Positions 23,441-32,346 of a DNA stretch of 64,000 nt are shown here, piece by piece. The position numbers were made by a program, and so were the translations under genes. Under the pieces are notes generated by a model. It searched no databases. It worked only from the letters and a program-made list of their open reading frames with translations, and was not told where the DNA came from. Numbering within the stretch: position 1 is the first letter of the stretch; each line of letters begins with the position of its first letter. Origin of the DNA: Niabella sp. (GTDB taxonomy: Bacteria > Bacteroidota > Bacteroidia > Chitinophagales > Chitinophagaceae); the NCBI GenBank assembly GCA_027493055.1, contig JAPUDO010000011.1, forward strand, positions 1-64,000, read 5' to 3'.

Positions 23441-25591
23441 ATGAGCATTAAAATTTTAATACAGAACATTGCTATAGCAGGTTTGCTGACAATGATGTTC
23501 AACGCCTGCAAAAAGGATCAGTATCAGCTTACTGATGAAGAGGAAAACAGATCCTTTATGGCTGTGTTCCGTTACCAGGCCAATACCGGGAAATCCAATG
23601 ATCCATTGGCCAGCCAGGTGGTGAATACCAACGACATGTACCTGGTATGGAACGGCATTAACGGCGCTGCCGGCTACCGCCTCCAGATGAAAGTGCAATC
23701 CGGTTCCTGGGATATTCCGGGAGATATTCTTTGGGATACCATTGTAGGGCCTGATGTGCTGAAAATTACCAAGCAGGATCTGCAGTATTCAACCAAGCAT
23801 AATTTTGCCATACAAACCCTTTCTCCCCTGGGAGAAGCCTATCATTCCAAATGGTATGGGAAAGGAGATGTGGGTCATAATGACGAGCGTGCAGAATGGG
23901 AAATGGGAGAACGCAGAGGGATTCCGGATGTTGTATCTGTTGGAAGCGTAACTGAAACCAGTATGCGTGTTTTTTTTGATTTAACGGTCGGTAGTACAGA
24001 TCCTGCTGTTTTGAACCCCAGCTTTCAATATGAAAACGGCAAATTTTTGATAGACGAGATCTTGGTCCAGCCGGCTTCTGTGAACCGGGATCTGCCTTCG
24101 CAATCCATCAAGCTAACCCAGGAAGATCGGAATAGAGGATATCTTGATGTTGCAGGATTGAGCGCCAATTCCCTGTACGTTGTGAATGGGTTGAATAGCA
24201 AAGTTGGACGCTACTGGGACAGGCTGTACAATACCAGCATGGTTCGTATGAGAGGTCAGGTAGGTGAGCCCATACTTATTCCGCATGTAGTGGATAATAA
24301 CAACACCTGGGCCCAGCAAAATAATGCCTGCCGTATAGACACTATACTCAATAATTTCCTGTTTGATAATACACTGGCCGAAGGCACTGTATTCCTGCTT
24401 GAAGCAGGCAAAAATTACTATATAAACAGCACAGTAGTTTTAGCTAAAGGATTAACCTTAAAATCAAACAGCCCCACTACAAAGGCCATTGTTTTTATGG
24501 GGCTTGGTTATAATGATGCCAATACGGGGTCAAATGGTTATAACTTCCAGCTTGGCCGCCCGGCACAAGCCGGCGAAATTGGCAGTATTACTGTGGGTGA
24601 TGTTATCTTTGACAATATTAGCTTTGAGCTTCCGCTGGCGGTTAATTTTTTCAACCAATCCCTGTTCCCCGGTAAGTCCATTAATGGTAACTATTTCATC
24701 AATCAGCACTCAGCCTCCATGCCGTTTACCTGCTCTAAATTAGAGGTTAGGAATTGCAATTACCAGGGTATGGTGCGGAGCTGGTTCAGAACACAGGGAT
24801 CTAACCGCCAGGTTATTGAAAATATTATTGTAGATAATTGTTTATTCCATGATGATGGTATGTATGATGTTAACGGACGCGGATATCCGTTTATTACGGG
24901 AGACGCCAAATCGGAAAAAACCAATATTTTCAATAATGTGGTCATTAAAAATAACTCATTTATTGGCATCAGCTGGGACCAGCTTTTGCGTGAAAATGCC
25001 AACTTAGCCTGGGCGCCAAGTGTGGTTTGGAACGTGACTATTGAAAATAATACTTTTTTAAATGCCTTTTCAATATCAAACGGCCGTTTCCTGATACAGC
25101 ATCAGAACCCTCCGGCCAACAGTAAATATACCGTTAAGAAAAACCTCTTTATCTCCGTCAAAGCAGCCGGTGACAGCAGGGATTTTTTCCAAAGCGGTAT
25201 GGACTTCAGAACCTATCGTCCGGGTTTAAGTTTTGATATTGCGGATAACTATTCAACGGCATCAAAATCGGCAAACAATGCAATTACCTACTATTCGTCT
25301 GCAGACATATTCAACAATCAGCCGTTTAGTCATACCAGCAGGGGCGCCGGTTTTAACGGAGGTTCCCTGAATGTGGGAGGTTTGGATGCAACAAGAGTAA
25401 TAACCGGCCCAACACCTATTGCTCCGGAGAACCTGATGGTGGATCCTTATCCGAAAGGTAAAAAAACAGGTGCCAACTGGGATGCTAATGCACATATTTA
25501 CAATATAAATGGCCTGCGTTTCAAGAGCACTCCTGAAGTACTTAACCATCCTATTTATACCAAGGGTATTGGAGATCCCCGCTGGAGGTAA
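23441..25591 (+). CDS. Surface lipoprotein with FN3-like and pectate-lyase-like beta-helix (DUF5123-type) domains
   Basis: A 716-residue lipoprotein from the ATG at 23441 (lipobox 'MFNACKK', Cys23). Residues ~50-140 and ~150-260 look like two beta-sandwich fibronectin-III-type modules ('DMYLVWNGINGAAGYRLQMKV'). From about 290 the pattern 'GTVFLLEAGKNYYINSTVVLAKGLTLKSNSP', then many 'NN.FI.ISW'-type rungs, is a right-handed beta-helix of the DUF4957/DUF5123 type found next to SusCD pairs. It occupies the SusE/F position, so I infer a pectin-binding surface protein, possibly with a degenerate lyase fold. No clear catalytic residues are visible. A terminator follows it. Confidence 0.8.
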   Translation: MSIKILIQNIAIAGLLTMMFNACKKDQYQLTDEEENRSFMAVFRYQANTGKSNDPLASQVVNTNDMYLVWNGINGAAGYRLQMKVQSGSWDIPGDILWDTIVGPDVLKITKQDLQYSTKHNFAIQTLSPLGEAYHSKWYGKGDVGHNDERAEWEMGERRGIPDVVSVGSVTETSMRVFFDLTVGSTDPAVLNPSFQYENGKFLIDEILVQPASVNRDLPSQSIKLTQEDRNRGYLDVAGLSANSLYVVNGLNSKVGRYWDRLYNTSMVRMRGQVGEPILIPHVVDNNNTWAQQNNACRIDTILNNFLFDNTLAEGTVFLLEAGKNYYINSTVVLAKGLTLKSNSPTTKAIVFMGLGYNDANTGSNGYNFQLGRPAQAGEIGSITVGDVIFDNISFELPLAVNFFNQSLFPGKSINGNYFINQHSASMPFTCSKLEVRNCNYQGMVRSWFRTQGSNRQVIENIIVDNCLFHDDGMYDVNGRGYPFITGDAKSEKTNIFNNVVIKNNSFIGISWDQLLRENANLAWAPSVVWNVTIENNTFLNAFSISNGRFLIQHQNPPANSKYTVKKNLFISVKAAGDSRDFFQSGMDFRTYRPGLSFDIADNYSTASKSANNAITYYSSADIFNNQPFSHTSRGAGFNGGSLNVGGLDATRVITGPTPIAPENLMVDPYPKGKKTGANWDANAHIYNINGLRFKSTPEVLNHPIYTKGIGDPRWR

Positions 25592-25645
25592 TTCATGGGA
25601 AATGCTTAAATATGAATTTGAATATTAATTTTCAATAAAGTTCTG

Positions 25646-25691
25646 ACCTGAAGCCGGTTTACTGAAATAGTAGTGGCTTCAGGTTATTTTT
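25646..25691 (+). terminator. Intrinsic terminator after the SusCD-lipoprotein operon
   Basis: A perfect 10-bp stem ACCTGAAGCC/GGCTTCAGGT (25646-25655 with 25675-25684) is followed by TATTTTTT. It separates transport genes from the pectate lyase genes, which therefore probably have their own promoter in 25692-25823. Confidence 0.85.
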
Positions 25692-25823
25692 TCCCCGGTG
25701 CCTGCAGTTAATTCCTTAGCTCATATCCTGTTTAAAAGAACAGGGAAGAAGGATGTTAGTTGATAGTGTTGATCAGATAGCAAATATGAAAGTCATTAGG
25801 CCGGTTTAACTGTCTAATACAAT

Positions 25824-27329
25824 ATGAAAAGGTTACTTACATTAATGATTTCCGTGATGATAGTCATGGCCTGTTCCAAGGGAGGTAATATTCTTTCCGG
25901 AAATAAGCCTGATCCAGATCCGCCTGCCCCTCCTGCGCCCGTTAAGCCAACGCCCGTAAATGAAACCGCCATCGCTTTTCCTGGTGCGGAGGGTTTTGCC
26001 AGAGGAATTACGGGTGGCCGTGGAGGCAAGGTTATAAAGGTTACCAACTTAAACGATGCCGGAGCAGGGAGCCTGCGTGCTGCTGTCAGCGAAACGGGAA
26101 AAAGAATTATTGTGTTTGAGGTGTCGGGTACAATTACGCTGAAATCAAATCTCAATATTAAAGGCAATGATGTAACCATTGCAGGGCAAACTGCACCCGG
26201 TGATGGCATTACGCTCCGGGATTATCCTGTGTATATTGATGCTGATAATGTGATTCTCCGCTTCCTTCGCTTCCGTATGGGCGATGCAGCCCGGCAGGAA
26301 GGCGATGCCCTGGGCGGGAGATTCAGAAAAAATATTATCATAGACCATTGTTCTATGAGCTGGAGCACGGACGAATGTGTTTCTTTCTATGCTAATGAAA
26401 ACACTACAATACAATGGTGCCTGATTGCTGAAAGCCTGCGCAATTCAGTCCATGGAAAAGGAGCGCATGGGTATGGCGGCATCTGGGGCGGGAAAAAAGC
26501 TTCGTTTCATCATAACCTTTTAGCACATCACGATAGCCGTAATGCTCGCCTGGGCGAGGAAGCGGGAAAGGCATTTGCATTAACTGACCTTGTTGACATC
26601 CGTAATAATGTAATTTATAATTGGGGCAGTAACAGCTTTTATGGCGGGGAAGCCATGAATGTAAACCTGATCAGCAATTATTTCAAACCCGGTCCTGCTA
26701 CTATTGCCAACAATGGCACAACCAAGCAGGGTCGCATCATATCTATTGATAAGAATAAAACCCGGGGAACAGAAGTGTATGATATCTGGGGTAAATTTTA
26801 CATCAATGGCAATGTAGTGGAAGGCAACACCAATGCCACTAATGATAACTGGGCCTATGGAGTGTACAATCAGTTTCATAGCAGTTATGGTGCGGTTTCG
26901 GAAGCTGATAAAGCGGCCATGCGGTTAAGTCAGCTACATGCTATGAATGACAATGTAGTTACTTATGATGCAGCCAGGGCCTATCAGCAGGTTGTGAATT
27001 ATACAGGGGCTTCGCTGGTTCGGGATGCAGTGGATATAAGAATCCTTGATAATGTAAAGAATAAAGCCTTTACTTCAAACGGCTCTAATGGAAGTGAAAA
27101 TGGAATTATAGATACACAATCTGATGTTGGTGGCTGGCCTGAGCTAAAGTCTTTACCGGCACCAAAAGATACAGACGGGGATGGAATGCCCGATGACTGG
27201 GAAATAGCCAACAAGCTTGACTCCAATAAGGCAAACGCTAATGGAAAGGATTTAAGTACCCGCTATGATAATATCGAAGTGTACCTAAACAGCCTGGTAA
27301 TATCTGTTACAGAAAATCAAAATAAGTAA
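25824..27329 (+). CDS. Pectate lyase, PL1-type, lipoprotein (copy 1)
   Basis: A 501-residue lipoprotein: 'MISVMIVMACSKGG' (Cys17), then a Pro-rich linker ('DPDPPAPPAPVKPTPV'). The beta-helix domain begins 'IAFPGAEGFARGITGGRGGKVIKVTNLNDAGAGSLRAAV', and core motifs are 'IIIDHCSMSWSTDE', 'HGYGGIWGGKKASFHHNLLAHHDSRNARLGE'. PL1 enzymes cleave polygalacturonate by beta-elimination using Ca2+ and a catalytic Arg; the SRNAR motif holds the likely Arg. The C-terminus has a Ca-binding-type 'DTDGDGMPDDWE' repeat. The lipid anchor and linker suggest surface display. It is the first of three tandem paralogues and shares a near-identical 128-bp block with copy 2. Confidence 0.93.
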   Translation: MKRLLTLMISVMIVMACSKGGNILSGNKPDPDPPAPPAPVKPTPVNETAIAFPGAEGFARGITGGRGGKVIKVTNLNDAGAGSLRAAVSETGKRIIVFEVSGTITLKSNLNIKGNDVTIAGQTAPGDGITLRDYPVYIDADNVILRFLRFRMGDAARQEGDALGGRFRKNIIIDHCSMSWSTDECVSFYANENTTIQWCLIAESLRNSVHGKGAHGYGGIWGGKKASFHHNLLAHHDSRNARLGEEAGKAFALTDLVDIRNNVIYNWGSNSFYGGEAMNVNLISNYFKPGPATIANNGTTKQGRIISIDKNKTRGTEVYDIWGKFYINGNVVEGNTNATNDNWAYGVYNQFHSSYGAVSEADKAAMRLSQLHAMNDNVVTYDAARAYQQVVNYTGASLVRDAVDIRILDNVKNKAFTSNGSNGSENGIIDTQSDVGGWPELKSLPAPKDTDGDGMPDDWEIANKLDSNKANANGKDLSTRYDNIEVYLNSLVISVTENQNK

Positions 27330-27335
27330 TAACCA

Positions 27336-28760
27336 ATGATCTGCCATTCTTTTTTGCGAATATTTGTTTTAGTGATCTGTTTGCAGGCCGCAGGCCTTCA
27401 ATCTGCCGGTCAGCAGGCGGATGCCTTCCCGGGGGCGGAGGGTTTTGGCCGCTATACTACAGGGGGCCGTGGTGGGAAACTAATAAAAGTAACCAACCTT
27501 AATGATGCGGGAGCAGGCAGTTTACGTGCAGCGGTTAATGAAAGTGGTAAACGCATTATTGTTTTTGAAGTATCTGGAACTATTACGCTCCAATCCAGGT
27601 TAAATATCAGGAATGGTGACCTTACCATTGCGGGGCAAACAGCTCCCGGAGATGGTATTACATTGCGGGATTACCCGGTATATGTAGATGCAGATAATGT
27701 TATTATCCGGTTCCTGCGATTCAGGATGGGCGATGCGGCTAAGCAGGAAGACGATGCTTTAGGCGGAAGGTTCAGAACAAATATTATTATTGATCATTGC
27801 TCTATGAGCTGGAGTACCGATGAGTGTGTTTCTTTCTACGCTAACGAGAATACTACTGTACAATGGTGCATCATTTCTGAAAGCCTGAGAAATTCGGCCC
27901 ATCACAAAGGTGCACATGGGTATGGTGGTATCTGGGGTGGTAAGTATGCAACCTTTCATCATAATTTATTGGCGCATCATGACAGCCGTAACCCGCGTTT
28001 CGGAGAACGGGCCAACCATGAGTCTGCCCTGACTGACCTGGTAGATGTACGTAATAATGTGATATATAACTGGGGCAATAACAGTGCTTATGGCGGTGAA
28101 GGGATGAATATCAATCTCATCAATAATTATTATAAACCCGGCCCGGCAACATTAAGGAGAGAGAGGATCTATTCACCTGATAAAAACAAAAAGCCAGACG
28201 CACCGGTATTTGACAAATGGGGGAAGTTTTTCATTGAAGGTAATTATGTAGAAGGAAGCACCCGCACTACTAAAGACAATTGGGCTTACGGCGTGTACAG
28301 CCAGATGCAGCACAATTACCCTAACCTTACAGACGATGAAAAGAAAGCAATGAAACTTTCCCGGCCACATCACATACGCAATAATATTGTTACGTATGAA
28401 GCAGCAAAAGCATATAAGCAGGTGCTGAATTTTAGCGGCGCGTCATTAGTGCGTGATGCCGTGGATATCAGGGTAATTAATGATGTGAAAAAAGGGAGCT
28501 TTACTTCAAACGGCTCTAATGGAAGTGAAAATGGAATTATAGATACACAATCTGATGTTGGAGGCTGGCCTGAGCTAAAGTCTTTACCGGTACCAAAAGA
28601 TACAGACGGAGATGGAATGCCTGATGAATGGGAAAAGGCCAACAGCCTTGATCCCGGAGTGTATAATGCAAATGGCAGGGACCTAAGCGCAGGCTACGAT
28701 AATATTGAAGTGTATGTAAATAGCCTCGTAAAAGAAATTACAGATAAACAGAAGCTGTGA
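27336..28760 (+). CDS. Pectate lyase, PL1-type, secreted (copy 2)
   Basis: A 474-residue paralogue starting 6 bp after copy 1. The signal peptide 'ICHSFLRIFVLVICLQAAGLQSAGQQ' has no lipobox, so this copy is periplasmic or secreted rather than lipid-anchored. Lyase motifs match copy 1 ('FPGAEGFGRYTTGGRGGKLIKVTNLNDAGAGSLRAAV', 'IIIDHCSMSWSTDE', 'HHDSRNPRFGE'), as does the terminal 'DTDGDGMPDEWE' repeat. Sequence 28500-28627 is 124/128 identical to copy 1, far above the rest, indicating recent gene conversion. Different export signals suggest the copies work in different compartments. Confidence 0.93.
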   Translation: MICHSFLRIFVLVICLQAAGLQSAGQQADAFPGAEGFGRYTTGGRGGKLIKVTNLNDAGAGSLRAAVNESGKRIIVFEVSGTITLQSRLNIRNGDLTIAGQTAPGDGITLRDYPVYVDADNVIIRFLRFRMGDAAKQEDDALGGRFRTNIIIDHCSMSWSTDECVSFYANENTTVQWCIISESLRNSAHHKGAHGYGGIWGGKYATFHHNLLAHHDSRNPRFGERANHESALTDLVDVRNNVIYNWGNNSAYGGEGMNINLINNYYKPGPATLRRERIYSPDKNKKPDAPVFDKWGKFFIEGNYVEGSTRTTKDNWAYGVYSQMQHNYPNLTDDEKKAMKLSRPHHIRNNIVTYEAAKAYKQVLNFSGASLVRDAVDIRVINDVKKGSFTSNGSNGSENGIIDTQSDVGGWPELKSLPVPKDTDGDGMPDEWEKANSLDPGVYNANGRDLSAGYDNIEVYVNSLVKEITDKQKL

Positions 28761-28788
28761 TTTTTGTAGGCCCCTTAAAAGAACAAGA

Positions 28789-30231
28789 ATGATGACTATA
28801 AACTACATGGCATTTTTCCATCTTATGTTTTTGCTGGTTATCTTTTCCTGCAAACCGGTGCAGCCTGTTACAACAAACAGCAACGGTGAAGACAAACCCC
28901 TTGCCTTTCCCGGAGCCGAAGGCTTTGGCAAATATACTGCTGGCGGGCGCGGAGGGAAAGTACTGATTGTTTCAAACTTAAATGATGATGGAGATGGGAG
29001 CCTGAGAAAGGCTGTAAGTGCTAAAGGTCCGCGTATTATTGTTTTTAGCGTTTCGGGCACCATACATTTACAGTCGAAGCTGAATATTAAAGGCGATGTA
29101 ACTATTGCCGGACAAACGGCTCCTGGCGGAGGCATTTGTTTGGCCGATTATCCTGTTTCCCTGGCGGGGGGTAATATCATTATCCGGTTTTTAAGATTCC
29201 GGATGGGCGATCGCTATCAGAACAAAGGAATGGTAGATGGCGGTGGTTCTGATGATGCATTTAGCGGATCAGGAAGAAAAAATATTATTATAGACCAGTG
29301 CAGCATGAGCTGGAGCACCGATGAGGTTTGCTCTGTTTACAGGGGCGATAGTACAACGTTGCAATGGAACATCATCAGCGAGCCATTAAACTATTCCTAT
29401 CATTTTGAAAAAGGAGACACAGACTTTGAGCATCATGGCTATGGCGGTATCTGGGGCGGGAAACATTTCAGCGCCCACCATAATTTATTTGCTCATTGTA
29501 ACAGCCGCACCCCAAGATTTAACGGGGTACGAATGGGAGAAAGTGAAGAGCTGGCCGATTTCAGGAATAATGTAATTTATAACTGGGGACATAACAATGT
29601 ATATGGTGGCGAAAATGGTAGCTACAACATCGTAAACAATTATTATAAATATGGTCCGGAAACCAATAAGGCTGTCCGGTTTAGAATAGTCAACCCAACC
29701 AAAAGCAAAGATGTAAGCAACCCTTATGGCCGTTTTTATGTAAACGGAAATTATGTGGATGGCGCTGCTGATGTAAGCACAAACAACTGGCTGGGCATAC
29801 ATTTAGATAAAAAAGCTGCAGAAAGCGATAAGCAGCTGGCTGTTGCGGCTAATGCTTTTGGGGTAGTGGATATACCTGTAATATCAGCTATAGATGCTTA
29901 TAACGATGTATTGAAAAGTGCAGGTGCAATAATGCCCGAAAGAGATACTTTGGATGAAAGAATTATCAGCGATGTTAAGAACAGGACAGGACGGTTGATT
30001 GATGTGCAGGGCGGATATTTGCACGGAACAGCGTATGAAACAACGGTAAATGCCTGGCCTTATTTAAAACAGTCAGATGCTCCTGCTGATACAGATAAGG
30101 ATGGCATACCTGATGAATGGGAAATAAAGAATAAGCTTAATCCGCATAGTGCTGCTGATGCTTCAGCATATACATTGGATAAGCATTATACCAATATTGA
30201 AATATATTTAAATGGATTGGTAACGGAATAA
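28789..30231 (+). CDS. Pectate lyase, PL1-type, lipoprotein (copy 3)
   Basis: A 480-residue paralogue with lipobox 'LLVIFSCKP' (Cys21). It is more diverged than copies 1 and 2: 'FPGAEGFGKYTAGGRGGKVLIVSNLNDDGDGSLRKAV', an insertion 'RYQNKGMVDGGGSDDAFSG', then 'IIIDQCSMSWSTDEVCSVYRGD' and 'HNLFAHCNSRTPRFNGVRMGE'. The C-terminal 'DTDKDGIPDEWE' repeat is kept. The altered substrate-facing segments suggest preference for a different pectin form, such as partly esterified or shorter chains, which is inference. A 28-bp gap after copy 2 indicates one operon. Confidence 0.92.
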   Translation: MMTINYMAFFHLMFLLVIFSCKPVQPVTTNSNGEDKPLAFPGAEGFGKYTAGGRGGKVLIVSNLNDDGDGSLRKAVSAKGPRIIVFSVSGTIHLQSKLNIKGDVTIAGQTAPGGGICLADYPVSLAGGNIIIRFLRFRMGDRYQNKGMVDGGGSDDAFSGSGRKNIIIDQCSMSWSTDEVCSVYRGDSTTLQWNIISEPLNYSYHFEKGDTDFEHHGYGGIWGGKHFSAHHNLFAHCNSRTPRFNGVRMGESEELADFRNNVIYNWGHNNVYGGENGSYNIVNNYYKYGPETNKAVRFRIVNPTKSKDVSNPYGRFYVNGNYVDGAADVSTNNWLGIHLDKKAAESDKQLAVAANAFGVVDIPVISAIDAYNDVLKSAGAIMPERDTLDERIISDVKNRTGRLIDVQGGYLHGTAYETTVNAWPYLKQSDAPADTDKDGIPDEWEIKNKLNPHSAADASAYTLDKHYTNIEIYLNGLVTE

Positions 30232-30286
30232 GAAGCGTTTTATTTGTAGGATCGTAGAAGCAGTAACAATAAAAAAATATGTACAG

Positions 30287-31459
30287 ATGAAGAAACTAAT
30301 GATCGCCGCTTTTTCATTGCTGTTTTCCGCTTCGCTAAATGCGCAGCAGGAGATCGCTCAGATAGATCCCCGGCCTTTTGCAGACAATGCCGGCCACTGG
30401 TATGGTATTGCCGACAAAAACAACATGATCAATGCACTGCCGGGCAAGCCACGGTATAAGCCTACCGACATCAGGCAGATAGCCGATAACATCCTGCTCT
30501 TCCAGAAAGCCAATGGGGGATGGCCTAAAAACTACGATATGTTTGCGGTTCTTACTGAAGAGCAAAAACAGGAAGTGGCCAAACATAAAAACGTGCTGAA
30601 CACTACTTTTGACAATGGCACCGGCTACACACAGGTGAGGGCGCTGGCTATTGCCTATAAAGCAACAAAAGAAGTAAAATATAAAGAGGCAGCGGTCCGC
30701 GGGTTGCAATACATACTTGCTGCACAATATAAAAACGGTGGCTGGCCACAGTACTATCCGTTACAGAATAATTATAGCAGTCATATAACTTATAATGATG
30801 GTGGCATGGAAGGTATTGTGCAGGCTTTAAAACATGTTGCAGACAAAGAATCTTTGTACGATTTTATAGATGATAAGCTGAGGGCAAGGATCATAAAGGC
30901 TTATGAAAAGGGTATTGATTGTATTTTAAAAACACAGATAATAGATAATGGCGCTTTAACCGCATGGTGCCAGCAACATGATGAAGTAACTTTAGCGCCT
31001 GCCTGGGCAAGAAAGTTTGAGCCGCCTTCGATCTGTAACGGGGAAAGTTCGGGTCTGGTTCTCTTCCTGATGAGCATCGATCATCCCGATCAAAAAATAA
31101 TCAATGCTATACAGGCTGCCGTGCGCTGGTTTGAAAATTCAAAGATTTATAATACAAGGATTAAAACTGTTAAGGCCGATACGTTGGTTACCAACTACCG
31201 TATCAGCACTACCGACAGGGTAGTAGTTACAGATTCTGCAGCTCCTCCTGTATGGACCAGGTATTACGAATTAGGTACCCACAAACCCCTGTTTTGCAAC
31301 AGGGACAGCAAAGTGGTGTATTCGCTGGCAGAAGTAGAAAGGGAACGACGGGACGGATACGCCTGGTACACTTATGCTCCGGAACGGGTGTTGGAGCTTT
31401 ACGCCCAATGGCAGAAAAAATGGGCTCCTGAAATTAATGTACTTAATAAAAAGAGCTGA
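30287..31459 (+). CDS. Pectate lyase, PL10-type (PelA family)
   Basis: A 390-residue secreted enzyme with signal peptide 'MKKLMIAAFSLLFSASLNAQQ'. PL10 signatures are clear: 'LLFQKANGGWPKNYDM', 'TTFDNGTGYTQVRALA', 'YKNGGWPQYYPL...YSSHITYNDGGM', and 'AWCQQHDEVTLAPAWARKFEPPSICNGESSG'. The fold is an alpha/alpha-toroid, unrelated to PL1, with the same Ca2+-dependent beta-elimination chemistry on polygalacturonate. No lipobox is present. Placed after the three PL1 genes, it gives the locus two structurally independent pectate lyase activities. Confidence 0.93.
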   Translation: MKKLMIAAFSLLFSASLNAQQEIAQIDPRPFADNAGHWYGIADKNNMINALPGKPRYKPTDIRQIADNILLFQKANGGWPKNYDMFAVLTEEQKQEVAKHKNVLNTTFDNGTGYTQVRALAIAYKATKEVKYKEAAVRGLQYILAAQYKNGGWPQYYPLQNNYSSHITYNDGGMEGIVQALKHVADKESLYDFIDDKLRARIIKAYEKGIDCILKTQIIDNGALTAWCQQHDEVTLAPAWARKFEPPSICNGESSGLVLFLMSIDHPDQKIINAIQAAVRWFENSKIYNTRIKTVKADTLVTNYRISTTDRVVVTDSAAPPVWTRYYELGTHKPLFCNRDSKVVYSLAEVERERRDGYAWYTYAPERVLELYAQWQKKWAPEINVLNKKS

Positions 31460-31463
31460 CACA

Positions 31464-32213
31464 ATGAACAAAAGATTCCTGTTATCAATGGCTTTAGTGC
31501 CGCTGCTTGCTTTTATGCTGCCTCAAAAGAAAGTGGAGATCTTTTTGGCCGGTGATTCTACCTGCGCCATTAAAGAAACCAAAGCCTACCCCGAAACCGG
31601 GTGGGGAATGCCTTTTGTATATTTTTGGGATAGTACCGTACAGGTAGTGAACCTTGCAAAGAACGGGCGCAGCACTTCCTCTTTCAGAAGAGAAGGTTTG
31701 TGGGATAAGATCATGAACGAATGCAGCAAAGGAGATTATGTATTGATACAGTTTGGACATAACGATGAGATCCCGACCAAAAAAAATGCTACTACCGAAA
31801 CCGAATTTAAAAATAACCTTACACTGTATGTGAACGAAACAAAGGCTAAGGGAGCCAACCCCGTTTTGATTACTCCTGTAGCCAGGAGAAAGTTTGACAG
31901 CTCTGGTAAGATAGTGGGCACGCACGATGTATATGCGCAGATCGTTCGTGTTGTTGCGGCAGAACAGAAAGTTCCGCTGATTGACCTGGATGTGCAATCC
32001 CAGCAATTATATCAGCAGTTAGGGGTGGAGCATTCAAAGTTCCTGTTTCTGCATCTGGCTCCCGGGGAACATCCAAATTATCCCAATGGGAAAGTTGATG
32101 ATACGCATTTTAGCGAGCTGGGCGCAAGGCTGATAGCACAAATAGTACTTAAAAACATCAGGACAATAGTACCTGAGCTTGCTCAAAGAAGTAAAGATGC
32201 TACTGTAAAATAG
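31464..32213 (+). CDS. Rhamnogalacturonan acetylesterase-like SGNH hydrolase (CE12-type)
   Basis: A 249-residue protein from the ATG at 31464, 4 bp after the PL10 stop. It has an N-terminal hydrophobic signal, then SGNH blocks: 'IFLAGDSTCA' (block I, nucleophile Ser), 'NLAKNGRSTSSFRREGLWD' (block II Gly), 'IQFGHNDE' (block III Asn), and 'DDTHFSELGA' (block V Asp-x-x-His). This arrangement fits CE12 enzymes removing acetyl groups from rhamnogalacturonan or homogalacturonan. De-acetylation exposes the chain to the lyases encoded upstream. No lipobox was seen. The family call is strong; exact substrate is inferred from the neighbourhood. Confidence 0.9.
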   Translation: MNKRFLLSMALVPLLAFMLPQKKVEIFLAGDSTCAIKETKAYPETGWGMPFVYFWDSTVQVVNLAKNGRSTSSFRREGLWDKIMNECSKGDYVLIQFGHNDEIPTKKNATTETEFKNNLTLYVNETKAKGANPVLITPVARRKFDSSGKIVGTHDVYAQIVRVVAAEQKVPLIDLDVQSQQLYQQLGVEHSKFLFLHLAPGEHPNYPNGKVDDTHFSELGARLIAQIVLKNIRTIVPELAQRSKDATVK

Positions 32214-32346
32214 ATAACTTTAAATGTGGAACGAGGTTTATAAGATGCATAAAAACTTTTGGGGCTTAGCTGTTGGTCAGAAGACGCAACAGCGGCAGCA
32301 TGGCCATTGCTGGTGTTTTTCACCAGCTATACTGCAAAAAAGGTTT

